This document shows positions 32,245-40,116 of a stretch of 64,000 bases of DNA, one piece after another. The first letter of the stretch is position 1, and every line of letters starts with the position of its first letter. The DNA is from Nocardioides dokdonensis FR1436. Lineage in GTDB: Bacteria; Actinomycetota; Actinomycetes; Propionibacteriales; Nocardioidaceae. Both the position numbers and the translations under genes were made by a program. The stretch covers positions 1,488,001 to 1,552,000 of the forward strand of contig NZ_CP015079.1 of assembly GCF_001653335.1 (NCBI RefSeq), given 5' to 3'. The notes beneath the pieces are model-generated. The model worked only from the letters and a program-made list of their open reading frames with translations, was not told where the DNA came from and made no database searches.

Positions 32245-33810
32245 ATGGGGGTCCGAGTGGGTAGGGAGCAGTCGCGCGGCGCGCCGCTCAAACCGCTCGA
32301 CGACCCGACCCCGATCACCGGCGCGACCATCGACGTGGCCGTCCGGATCGGCTGGCTGCTGCGGATGGCGCGGCTCACGGCGCCCGGCCGGTCGGTGCCC
32401 CGGCTGGCCGACATGGTCACCCGCCTCCAGGGGCTCGGCCTCAGCACCAGCTCCTCCTCGCTGCACCGCGTCGAGACCGGGGCGGTGCGCGACGACCGGG
32501 TGGTCGAGGCCTACGAGCGGGCCCTGGGCCTGCAGCCCGGCTCGCTGCGCGCCTGCATCGACATCGTGTGCCGCACCTTCCCCTACGCCCCCACCGAACG
32601 CGCGCCGCTCGAGCGCGTGACGAGCCCGGAGGAGATGTCCCGGCTCCACGAGCCGGTCCTCGAGGGCCGCGCCCACGGCGGCCAGTGGCGCGACTGGGCC
32701 CGCGCCCTGGCCCAGCCCGGCAACATCGCACTGCCGGCGTCGGTGGCTCGGGAGCGCGTGGTGGCGCTGATGCAGGAGACGGTGCGCGCGGTGGGCTGCT
32801 CCTACCTGACCCGGTACGACGCCCTGGCCCTGCTGCGGCGCAGCGCCTACGGCGAGGTGGTGCGCTCAGCCGCCGCGCAGATGCTGGACGACCCGCACGT
32901 GCAGATCGTCAACGAGACGTTGAGCGCCGTGGGGGAGGCCGCCGACCCGGAGACCCGAGCCTGGCTGGTCGACCTGCTCGCGGACCCCCGCGACGTCGTG
33001 GTGCAGGGCGCCGCGATCGGGCTGGGGACCATGGTCGAGACCCACGGCGCGCCGGACTTCTGGAGACCGGTCCTCGACCGGCTCGTGGATCTCTACAACG
33101 AGGCCGGGCCCGAGGGGGAGCGCTGGGGCTGGCTCTCCCACGTGCTGCGCCTGCTGCCGCCCGACGACCTGGCGGCCGCCCGTCCGCGGTTGGCGCACCC
33201 GCCGGCACCGGCGGGCCGGATCCTGCACAAGGAGAGCCGCGACGCGTTCGTGCGCGAGTGCCAGGTGCACGCGGAGGAGGCCTCGGCGGCGCTCGGCCTG
33301 CCCTACCAACCGATGCTGGCCCGGCTGCTCTTCGAGGTCGTCGCCGACGGCCGCTCCAGCCGCTCGCAGACCAGCGCGCTGCTGCTCGCCACCCTGCCGG
33401 CCGTGCGGGAGGCCTCCATCGACGCGATCGCCACCATCGCCCACGAGCACGAGGACGCCTGGCTGCGCGAGCGCGCCTCGTACCGGATCACCGCGCTGAT
33501 CGAGGATCGGGCGCCGCGGGTGCGGGCACCCGCGCCCGACGAGGAGGTCCCGTTCCTCGATGTGCTCTGGCAGGTCAAGGCCGGGGTGCCCCTCCCGGAA
33601 CCGACCCTGCTGGGAGCCCTGAGGACCGGCGGTGTCGGACCGGGTTCCGGCATCCACGCGGTGGGGTGGTCGGGCTCCCCGATCCTCGAGCGGGTCGCCG
33701 CCGGGGAGGGGGACTGGCCCGCCGAGATCCGCGGCGCGGCCGCATGGTGGCTCCGGACCGGGAGCCGCCTGCAGGACCCCACCGACGAGCGGTCACTTTC
33801 GCACCACTGA
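32245..33810 (+). CDS. Large HTH protein with HEAT-like helical repeats, function unknown
   Basis: 521 aa. The N-terminus has an XRE-like helix-turn-helix (VRIGWLLRMARLTAPGRSVP, RLADMVTRLQGLGLSTSSSS, LHRVETGAVRD, about residues 30-90). The remaining 400 residues look helical with HEAT-like repeats: RRSAYGEVVRSAAAQMLDDP, HVQIVNETLSAVGEAADPET, WLVDLLADPRDVVVQGAAIG. This would be a DNA-binding sensor with a protein- or ligand-binding solenoid. I do not know a described relative. Its last residues (DERSLSHH) and stop are read from a 22-bp repeat that begins at 33784. Standing alone, with tetR upstream. Confidence 0.75.
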   Translation: MGVRVGREQSRGAPLKPLDDPTPITGATIDVAVRIGWLLRMARLTAPGRSVPRLADMVTRLQGLGLSTSSSSLHRVETGAVRDDRVVEAYERALGLQPGSLRACIDIVCRTFPYAPTERAPLERVTSPEEMSRLHEPVLEGRAHGGQWRDWARALAQPGNIALPASVARERVVALMQETVRAVGCSYLTRYDALALLRRSAYGEVVRSAAAQMLDDPHVQIVNETLSAVGEAADPETRAWLVDLLADPRDVVVQGAAIGLGTMVETHGAPDFWRPVLDRLVDLYNEAGPEGERWGWLSHVLRLLPPDDLAAARPRLAHPPAPAGRILHKESRDAFVRECQVHAEEASAALGLPYQPMLARLLFEVVADGRSSRSQTSALLLATLPAVREASIDAIATIAHEHEDAWLRERASYRITALIEDRAPRVRAPAPDEEVPFLDVLWQVKAGVPLPEPTLLGALRTGGVGPGSGIHAVGWSGSPILERVAAGEGDWPAEIRGAAAWWLRTGSRLQDPTDERSLSHH

Positions 33811-33878
33811 GCGGTCACTTCTGCACCTCGGTGCGGGTCGGAAGTGACTGGTCGACGGTGCGAAAGTGACCGCTCGTC
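33784..33878. repeat. Inverted 22-bp repeats, family 1 (perfect 22-bp hairpin arms)
   Basis: The 22 bases at 33784-33805 (start GACGAGCGGTCACTTTCGC) and at 33857-33878 (end GCGAAAGTGACCGCTCGTC) are exact inverted copies. Inside lie a second, imperfect pair, GAGCGGTCACTTCTGCACC (33809-33827) and GGAAGTGACTGGTC (33840-33853). The element lies between convergent genes; the upstream gene ends inside it at 33810 and the downstream one stops 9 bp beyond. Confidence 0.85.
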
Positions 33879-33886
33879 CGTCGGGG

Positions 33887-34483
33887 TCAGGGGAGGCAGA
33901 GCGGGATCGGCAGCGGGACCGGCAGGCAGGTGGGGTCGTCGGTCGGGGACGGGCCGGGCGAGCCCGAGGCGGTGGGCGACGCGGTGCCGGTGGGGCTGGT
34001 GCTCGCCGTGCTCGTCGGGCTGGTGCTCGGGCTCGAGGTCGCGGAGCCGGTCGGGCTGCTCGTGCCGGTGGGGGAGGCCGCCTGGGACTCGCACTCGTCC
34101 AGCTCCTGCTCGGCGCGGCGCAGGTCCGCCCGGGCGGCCTTCCTGTCCCGCTTGGCCGCCTTGAAGCTCCGGCGCGCCTTCGTGAGCCTCGCGCGCGCCT
34201 TCTTCTCCTGGGCGCGGGTCTCGGCCTCGTCGACGGCACGCTCCGCGGCGCGGGTCCGCTTGGCGGCCCGGCGCACCATGGTCTTGGCCTCGGTGAACGC
34301 CTCCTCGGCGTCCTGGACGGCCTGCTCCTCGTCGCTGCAGCCGGCGACGGCGTACGCCGCGACGGCGGCGGGCTCGGGCGCCGCGCCGGTCCTGGCCCAG
34401 CCGGCGGTGGCCAGCGAGGCGGTGGTGGCGAGCAGCGCGACGCTGAGCACCGAGGTGAGGGCGATCCTGAGACGGGTGGGCAC
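33887..34483 (-). CDS. Secreted coiled-coil protein with Ser/Thr/Pro-rich tail
   Basis: 198 aa. Signal peptide TRLRIALTSVLSVALLATTA at the N-terminus. The centre is a long charged helix rich in Lys, Arg, Glu and Ala (DEEQAVQDAEEAFTEAKTMV, ERAVDEAETRAQEKKARARL), very likely a coiled coil (about residues 50-125). A low-complexity tail of SPTGTSSPTGSATSSPSTSP type follows, then CLPVPLPIPLCLP. No membrane anchor is seen, so it is exported, perhaps held to the wall by the tail. The GTG at 34483 is the start. No family recognised. Confidence 0.6.
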   Translation of the reverse strand: MPTRLRIALTSVLSVALLATTASLATAGWARTGAAPEPAAVAAYAVAGCSDEEQAVQDAEEAFTEAKTMVRRAAKRTRAAERAVDEAETRAQEKKARARLTKARRSFKAAKRDRKAARADLRRAEQELDECESQAASPTGTSSPTGSATSSPSTSPTSTASTSPTGTASPTASGSPGPSPTDDPTCLPVPLPIPLCLP

Positions 34484-34596
34484 GAGGGGGTCCCTTCCGA
34501 GGCGGCGAGCGGTCTGCTCCCCGACAAGGTAGGCCCGGCACGCGCCTGTGGGGCAGCCTTTGTGCACTCCGGCCGCCCCACAGCAACACGCGCGGT

Positions 34597-35511
34597 TCAG
34601 ACGGCCGCGGCGACCTGCTCCCGGTCGTCGATGCCCCCGTCGATGCCGGTGCTGCGCGAGATCCGCTCCTGGCGCACGGCCCAGACGATGCCGCTGATCC
34701 ACAGGACGGCGAGGGTCCCGGCCAGCAGGGCGACCTGGGTGCCGGTGGCGCCGAACGCCTCCGCGATGGTCTTGGAGTTGGTCACCACGATCAGGCCACC
34801 GGCGGCGACACCGAGGACGCGCGCGGCCATGATCTTCACCAGCCACGCGGCGATCGGGGCGGCGATCACACCACCGGAGAGCAGCGCCAGCGCGTAGGAC
34901 CACGGGATGCCCTGCGAGCCGAGCGCCCAGATGAAGCCGAGCGAGCCGCCGACGGCCACCACGAACTCCGAGGTGTCGATGGAGCCGACCACCTTGCGGG
35001 GCTCGAGCCGACCCGACGACAGCAGGGTGGTGGTGCCGACCGGGCCCCAGCCGCCGCCGCCGATGGCGTCGAGCGCGCCGCCGACCAGGCCCATCGGGGC
35101 CAGCATCCGCGCCGAGGGGCGCGAGCGGAACTCCGGTTGGCGGCCCCCGAGGACCAGGAAGCGCCAGATCACGTAGAGGCCGAGGCTGAGCAGGATGCCG
35201 GCCACCCAGGGCTTGGCCGTGCCGCCGTCGAGGTTCGACAGGAGGGTCGCGCCGGCGAAGGCGCCCACGAAGCCGGGCACGGCCAGGATCGAGACGGTGC
35301 GCCAGTCCACGTTGCCGAGCTTGTGGTGCGAGAAGCCCGAGACCAGCGAGGTGCCGATCTCGGAGAAGTGGACGGCGGCGGAGGCGGCGGCCGGGGCCAG
35401 GCCGACGGCGAGCAGCATCGTCGAGGAGGTGACGCCGTACGCCATCCCGAGTGAGCCGTCGATCAGCTGGGCCAGCAGGCCGACGAAGCCGAGCACGAGG
35501 AGCTTGCGCAT
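34597..35511 (-). CDS. Sulfite exporter TauE/SafE family membrane protein
   Basis: 304 aa polytopic membrane protein. The family hallmarks are in both halves: GLLAQLIDGSLGMAYGVTSS at the N-terminus and LVGGALDAIGGGGWGPVGTT in the middle, with about eight helices. It exports sulfite or small organosulfur anions such as sulfoacetate, or transports a related ligand. The C-terminus is cytoplasmic and polar (RQERISRSTGIDGGIDDREQ). It is divergent from a SnoaL-like gene, with an AT-rich symmetric site at 35536-35563 just before its start, which suggests control by a sulfur-sensing regulator, though this is inference. Confidence 0.92.
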   Translation of the reverse strand: MRKLLVLGFVGLLAQLIDGSLGMAYGVTSSTMLLAVGLAPAAASAAVHFSEIGTSLVSGFSHHKLGNVDWRTVSILAVPGFVGAFAGATLLSNLDGGTAKPWVAGILLSLGLYVIWRFLVLGGRQPEFRSRPSARMLAPMGLVGGALDAIGGGGWGPVGTTTLLSSGRLEPRKVVGSIDTSEFVVAVGGSLGFIWALGSQGIPWSYALALLSGGVIAAPIAAWLVKIMAARVLGVAAGGLIVVTNSKTIAEAFGATGTQVALLAGTLAVLWISGIVWAVRQERISRSTGIDGGIDDREQVAAAV

Positions 35512-35535
35512 GGGGGGAAGCCTTTCAGGAGTGCT

Positions 35536-35563
35536 TCTCTAAAGTTGAGTGAACTACTAGAGA
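35536..35563. promoter_or_regulatory. AT-rich symmetric site between the TauE-type exporter and SnoaL-like genes
   Basis: TCTCTA (35536-35541) mirrors TAGAGA (35558-35563), and inside AGTT (35543-35546) mirrors AACT (35552-35555), all around one centre near 35549. The patch is much richer in A and T than the rest of the window. Such sites often are promoter plus operator; an Rrf2- or MarR-like regulator is possible. No consensus is recognised. Confidence 0.5.
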
Positions 35564-35610
35564 TTATGCACATTGAAGCGGCCGAAGGCGGGTTCTGCTT
35601 GGATGTGGGC

Positions 35611-36162
35611 GTGGTCACACCCCGCGAGACGCCCGGTCCCGCTCCCGCTCCGTTCGCCGCGGACGAGATCCGCGAGGCCTACGCCGCCCTGCACCGCAAG
35701 GTCGCCGGCTTCGCCGAGAGCGGGGACTGGCACGGCTTCGCCGACCTCTTCACTCCCGACGCGGAGTACGTCGAGCACGCCTACGGCACGTTCCACGGCC
35801 GCGAGGAGATCCGGGCGTGGTCGGTGGCGACCATGACGGCGTTCCCCGGCTCGGTGATGACGGGCTTCCCGCTCGCGTGGCAGGTCGTCGACGAGGAGCG
35901 CTCACGACTGGTGTGCGAGGTGCGCAACCTGATGCCCGACCCGGGCGACGGGACGATGCTGGAGCAGTCGAACCTCACGATCATGACCTACGCCGGCGAC
36001 GGGCTCTTCCGGCGCGAGGAGGACGTCTACAACCCGCTGCGCTTCCTGGGCATGAGCCTGCGCTGGGCACGCATCGCCGAGGCCCACGGACGTCTCGACG
36101 AGCAGGGGCGGGCCTACCTGGCCCGGCACGGGTCCGACCACGGGTCGAAGCCGCGGCAGTAG
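35611..36162 (+). CDS. Nuclear transport factor 2 / SnoaL-like family protein
   Basis: 183 aa from the GTG at 35611. The domain shows DEIREAYAALHRKVAGFAES, GDWHGFADLFTPDAEYVEHA, YGTFHGREEIRAWSVATMTA and LEQSNLTIMTYAGDGLFRRE, the cone-like NTF2 fold found in SnoaL-type polyketide cyclases and in many hydrolases. The function is not known; some members bind or isomerise small hydrophobic molecules. The start is uncertain: in-frame alternatives are GTG 35605, ATG 35566 or TTG 35545. I placed it just before the conserved region. A hairpin follows at 36173-36209. Confidence 0.72.
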   Translation: MVTPRETPGPAPAPFAADEIREAYAALHRKVAGFAESGDWHGFADLFTPDAEYVEHAYGTFHGREEIRAWSVATMTAFPGSVMTGFPLAWQVVDEERSRLVCEVRNLMPDPGDGTMLEQSNLTIMTYAGDGLFRREEDVYNPLRFLGMSLRWARIAEAHGRLDEQGRAYLARHGSDHGSKPRQ

Positions 36163-36172
36163 GGGCAGCGGG

Positions 36173-36209
36173 AGCCCGGCCGGGTGGCCGCTCGGGGTCT
36201 GGCCGGGCT
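36173..36209 (+). terminator. 9-bp inverted repeat downstream of the SnoaL-like gene
   Basis: AGCCCGGCC (36173-36181) is complementary to GGCCGGGCT (36201-36209) across a 19-nt loop, starting 11 bp after the stop codon. A candidate terminator before the membrane protein gene at 36236. Confidence 0.4.
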
Positions 36210-36235
36210 TGGCCCGCTCTGGGATGCTCGTGGCC

Positions 36236-36712
36236 ATGAAGTCCGCTGCGCGCCGCGTGAGCCTCGAGGTCGTCGGCTGGACCCTCGTGGTCGCCGGTGT
36301 GGCCGCGCTGGTGCTGCCCGGTCCGGGCCTGTTGATGCTCTTCGCCGGGATGGCGGTGCTCTCCCAGCAGTACGAGTGGGCCGAGAAGCGCCTGGCGCCG
36401 GTGAAGTACCGCGCGCTCCGCGGCGCCGCCGACAGCGTCTCGACCTGGCCCCGCATCCTCGCCAGCTCGGCCGCGGCCCTGGTCGTGGCCGGCCTGGGCG
36501 TGCTCTGGATCGTGGGCCCGGCTGCGCCGTCGTGGTGGACCTTCGACGACGACTGGTGGCTGTTCGGCGGCGCGGCGACCGGCACCACCCAGGTCGTCTC
36601 GGCCGCGATCGCCCTCGGGCTCATCGTCTACAGCTACCGCCGCTTCCACGACAAGCCCGAGGCGCTCGCCGAGCTCGAGGCCGAGCGGCAGGACGCCGAA
36701 GCCACCTCCTGA
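36236..36712 (+). CDS. TIGR02611/PGPGW-type membrane protein
   Basis: 158 aa. It has two pairs of hydrophobic helices: VVGWTLVVAGVAALVLPGPG with LLMLFAGMAVLSQQYEWAEK, then ILASSAAALVVAGLGVLWIV and TQVVSAAIALGLIVYSYRRF. The PGPGLLMLFAGMAVL turn is the trademark of the PGPGW/TIGR02611 group of actinobacterial membrane proteins. No known activity. I chose the ATG at 36236 (MKSAARRV), with in-frame ATG 36224 as an option. It ends 47 bp before recC. Confidence 0.75.
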   Translation: MKSAARRVSLEVVGWTLVVAGVAALVLPGPGLLMLFAGMAVLSQQYEWAEKRLAPVKYRALRGAADSVSTWPRILASSAAALVVAGLGVLWIVGPAAPSWWTFDDDWWLFGGAATGTTQVVSAAIALGLIVYSYRRFHDKPEALAELEAERQDAEATS

Positions 36713-36759
36713 CGCCGGGGTCCGCCCCGGGTGTCGGTGCCGCGTGCGATGCTGCCGCC

Positions 36760-39700
36760 GTGCCGCTCCACCTCCACCGCGCCACGCGCACCGACCGGCT
36801 CGTCGACGGCCTCGGCGAGCTGCTCGCCGTGCCCCTGGACGACCCGTTCGCCCAGGAGGTCGTGGTGGTGCCCGCCAAGGGCGTGGAGCGGTGGGTGACC
36901 CAGCGGCTCTCGCACACCCTCGGCGCCGGGCCGCGCGGCGGCGACGGCATCTGCGCGGGCGTGCGGTTCCTGACGCCGCGTTCACTGGTCTCGCTGCTGC
37001 TCGACCGCGACCGCGACGACCCGTGGGACCCCGACCGGCTGGTCTGGCCGCTGCTGGGCGCCATCGACGCCTCGCTCGACGAGCCGTGGTGCGCCACCCT
37101 GGCCCACCACCTCGGACACGGTCGCTCCGGGCAGGACGCCGAGCTGCGCCGCGACCGGCGCTGGTCGGTGGCGCGGCGCCTGGCCGGGCTGATGGCGGCG
37201 TACGCCGTGCAGCGACCGGCGCTGGTGACCGACTGGCGCGAGGGGCGTGACACCGACGGCGCGGGCGGGTCGCTGCCCGAGGACCTGGCCTGGCAGCCTG
37301 AGCTGTGGCGGCGCCTGCTCACGCGGGTGCCCGCCGACCCGCCCGACGTGCGGCTGGCGCGCACCGTGGCCGCGTTGGAGAGCGGCGGGGCGGGCCTCGA
37401 CCTGCCCGCTCGGCTCTCGCTCTTCGGCCACACCCGGCTGCCTGCCGGCGAGGTCGCACTGCTGGGCGCCCTGGCCCGCGCCCGGGACGTGCACCTGTGG
37501 CTGCCGCAGCCCTCGCCGGCGCTGTGGGAGAGCCTGCAGGATCTGCCGGAGGGACGGGGCGGCCCGGTCCGCCGCTCCGAGGACCGCTCGGTCGAGCGCG
37601 CCGACCACCCGCTGCTCGCCTCGCTGGGCCGCGACACCCGGGAGCTCGCCCGCACCCTGGCGCCGCTGGACCCGCTGGACGAGCCGGTCGACGAGCCCGC
37701 CGAGGTGCCGGCCACCCTGCTGGCGCGCCTCCAGCACGACCTGCGCGCCAACCACGCGCCCACGCCCGAGGAGCGGGCCCGCCGGGTCCACGACCCGGCC
37801 GACCGCAGCCTGCAGGTGCACGCCTGCCACGGCCCGGCCCGCCAGGTCGACGTGCTGCGCGAGGTGCTGGTCGGCCTCCTGCAGGACGACCCGACCCTCC
37901 AGCCGCGCGACATCCTCGTGATGTGCCCCGACATCGAGACCTACGCCCCGCTGGTCTCGGCCGGCTTCGGCCTGGCCGACGCCGTCGACGAGACCGAGGG
38001 GGGCGGCCACCCGGCGCACCGGCTGCGGGTACGGCTGGCCGACCGGGCCCTGACCAGCACCAACCCGCTGCTCGCCCTCGCCGCCTCCCTGGTCGAGCTC
38101 GCCGGGGGCCGGGTGAGCGCCTCCGACGTCCTCGACCTCGCGGGCTCGGCCGCCTGCCGGACCCGCTTCGCGCTCGGCGACGACGACCTGGAGCGGATCG
38201 GGCGGTGGGTCGGCAGCGCCGGCATCCGCTGGGGGCTCGACGCCCCGCACCGCGGCGCGTTCTCGATGGCCGCCTTCGAGCACAACACCTGGCGCGCCGG
38301 GCTCGACCGGGTCCTGCTCGGGGTCGCGATGAGCGGCGACGACCACCGCCGCGTCGGGCGCGGCCTGCCCCTCGACGACGTGGGCAGCTCCGACGTCGAC
38401 CTCGTGGGCCGCTTCGCCGAGCTCGTCGACCGGCTCGACGCCTGCATCACCGCGCTGTCGAACGCCGAGGACGCCGCGACGTGGATGGGCGCGCTCGCCG
38501 ACGGCGTGCGCAGCCTGGGCGACGTGGCCCCCGACGACGCCTGGCAGCTGGCCCAGCTCGACCGCGAGCTGGCCCGGGCCGCCGCCGCTGCCGCCACCGA
38601 CGGGCCCGGGGTGCGGCTGCGCCTGGCCGACGTGCGTGCCCTGCTCGCCTCCCGGCTCGGCGGACGCCCGACCCGGGCCAACTTCCGCACCGGCACCCTC
38701 ACCGTCTGCACGATGGTGCCGATGCGCTCGGTGCCGCACCGGGTGGTGTGCCTGGTCGGCCTCGACGACGGCGTCTTCCCCCGCAGCCTGACGCCCGACG
38801 GTGACGACGTGCTCGCCCGCGACCCGCTCACCGGCGAGCAGGACGTGCGCAGCGAGGACCGGCAGCTGCTGCTGGACGCGGTGCTCGCCGCCACCGAGAC
38901 GCTGGTGGTCACCTACACCGGCGCCAACGAGCACTCCGGGGCCCCGCGCCCGCCCGCGGTGCCCCTCGGCGAGGTGCTCGACGCCGCCGACCGGACCTGT
39001 GCCGCAGCGGTGCGCGCCAGCGTGCTGACCCGCCACCCGCTCCAGCCCTACGACGCCCGCAACCTGACGGCCGGCGGGCTGCTGGTGCACGAACCGCGGC
39101 CCTTCAGCTTCGACACCGCGGCGCTGGGCGGCGCCCGGGCCGCCGCCGGCGAGCGGATCGCGCCACCGCCGCTGCTGACCGGCGACCTGCCCGCGCTGGA
39201 GCGTGGCGACGTCAGCCTGGCCGACCTGCGCTCCTTCTTCGCCCACCCGGTGCGCAGCTTCCTGCGCCAGCGCCTCGACGTGTCCACGCCGCTGGAGCCC
39301 GACGAGGTCGGCGACGCCATCCCCGTCTCCCTGGACTCGCTCGAGACCTGGGCCGTGGGTGACCACCTGCTCCGCGAGGTGCTGGCCGGCCAGGACCCGG
39401 TGGCCGTCATGACCGCCGAGCAGCTGCGCGGCACGCTGCCGCCCGGCGTCCTGGGCGAGCTCGCGCTGCGCGGCGTGGTCGAGGAGTCGCAGCGGCTCTT
39501 CGAGCGCACCGCCGACCTGCGCGTCGGCTCGCCACGCACCCTCGACGTCGACGTCGACCTGGGAGACGGGCGGCGGCTGACCGGCACCGTCACCGGTGTC
39601 CACGGCAGCAAGGTGCTCTCGCTGGGCTACTCCCGCCTCGGCGCCAAGCAGCGGCTCTCCTCGTGGGTCGACCTGCTCGCGCTCTCGGCCGCCCACCCCG

Positions 39701-40116
39701 ACGAGGTCTTCACGGCCCACGCCGTGGGCCGCGAGCGGGCCGGGCCGCGGCGGGCCCTGGCCGGCCCCGTCGACCACCGGGCGGTGGACTGGTTGCGCCG
39801 GCTCGTGGAGCTGCGCGACCTCGGGCTTCGTCGTCCCCTCCCGATCCCGGTGCGCACCGCGGCCGCCTGGGCCGAGGGCCACGCCCGCAGCCTCCAGGGC
39901 GACGACGTGTCGCCCGAGGACCTGGCCCGCAAGGCCTGGGAGACCGACCCGCACCACCCCCTCGGGATCCTGGGCGAGGACGCCGACGCCTACCACCGGC
40001 GCACCTTCGGCGACGGCGCCGACCTCTCGGTGCTGCTCGACGCCGGGCTCGCCGAGCACGCGTGGACCCTCTGGGAGCCGTTGCTCACCGGCGGTGAGCA
40101 GATGGGACCCCTCTGA
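36760..40116 (+). CDS. recC: Exodeoxyribonuclease V subunit gamma
   Basis: 1118 aa, normal length. RecC holds the 3' strand and reads Chi-like signals in the RecBCD helicase-nuclease that processes double-strand ends. Visible: VVVPAKGVERWVTQRLSHTL at the N-terminus, RDILVMCPDIETYAPLV, CTMVPMRSVPHRVVCLVGLD with DDGVFPR, then SLADLRSFFAHPVRSFLRQR in the C-terminal inactive-nuclease fold. The start is the GTG at 36760 (VPLHLHRATRTDRL). The TGA (40114-40116) overlaps the ATG of recB at 40116, so C, B and D are one coupled operon. Confidence 0.95.
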   Translation: MPLHLHRATRTDRLVDGLGELLAVPLDDPFAQEVVVVPAKGVERWVTQRLSHTLGAGPRGGDGICAGVRFLTPRSLVSLLLDRDRDDPWDPDRLVWPLLGAIDASLDEPWCATLAHHLGHGRSGQDAELRRDRRWSVARRLAGLMAAYAVQRPALVTDWREGRDTDGAGGSLPEDLAWQPELWRRLLTRVPADPPDVRLARTVAALESGGAGLDLPARLSLFGHTRLPAGEVALLGALARARDVHLWLPQPSPALWESLQDLPEGRGGPVRRSEDRSVERADHPLLASLGRDTRELARTLAPLDPLDEPVDEPAEVPATLLARLQHDLRANHAPTPEERARRVHDPADRSLQVHACHGPARQVDVLREVLVGLLQDDPTLQPRDILVMCPDIETYAPLVSAGFGLADAVDETEGGGHPAHRLRVRLADRALTSTNPLLALAASLVELAGGRVSASDVLDLAGSAACRTRFALGDDDLERIGRWVGSAGIRWGLDAPHRGAFSMAAFEHNTWRAGLDRVLLGVAMSGDDHRRVGRGLPLDDVGSSDVDLVGRFAELVDRLDACITALSNAEDAATWMGALADGVRSLGDVAPDDAWQLAQLDRELARAAAAAATDGPGVRLRLADVRALLASRLGGRPTRANFRTGTLTVCTMVPMRSVPHRVVCLVGLDDGVFPRSLTPDGDDVLARDPLTGEQDVRSEDRQLLLDAVLAATETLVVTYTGANEHSGAPRPPAVPLGEVLDAADRTCAAAVRASVLTRHPLQPYDARNLTAGGLLVHEPRPFSFDTAALGGARAAAGERIAPPPLLTGDLPALERGDVSLADLRSFFAHPVRSFLRQRLDVSTPLEPDEVGDAIPVSLDSLETWAVGDHLLREVLAGQDPVAVMTAEQLRGTLPPGVLGELALRGVVEESQRLFERTADLRVGSPRTLDVDVDLGDGRRLTGTVTGVHGSKVLSLGYSRLGAKQRLSSWVDLLALSAAHPDEVFTAHAVGRERAGPRRALAGPVDHRAVDWLRRLVELRDLGLRRPLPIPVRTAAAWAEGHARSLQGDDVSPEDLARKAWETDPHHPLGILGEDADAYHRRTFGDGADLSVLLDAGLAEHAWTLWEPLLTGGEQMGPL

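Noticed and set aside
35512..35610. A riboswitch before the TauE-type exporter
   Set aside because: The gap is too short for a known class and shows a DNA-like symmetric site rather than a paired RNA fold.
36982..40059. A 1025-aa open frame antisense to recC, and a 941-aa one antisense to recB (39990-42815)
   Set aside because: They mirror strong, motif-rich RecC and RecB frames, are made of Gly/Ala/Arg/Val/His-rich sequence typical of antisense frames in 73% GC DNA, and show no domain.
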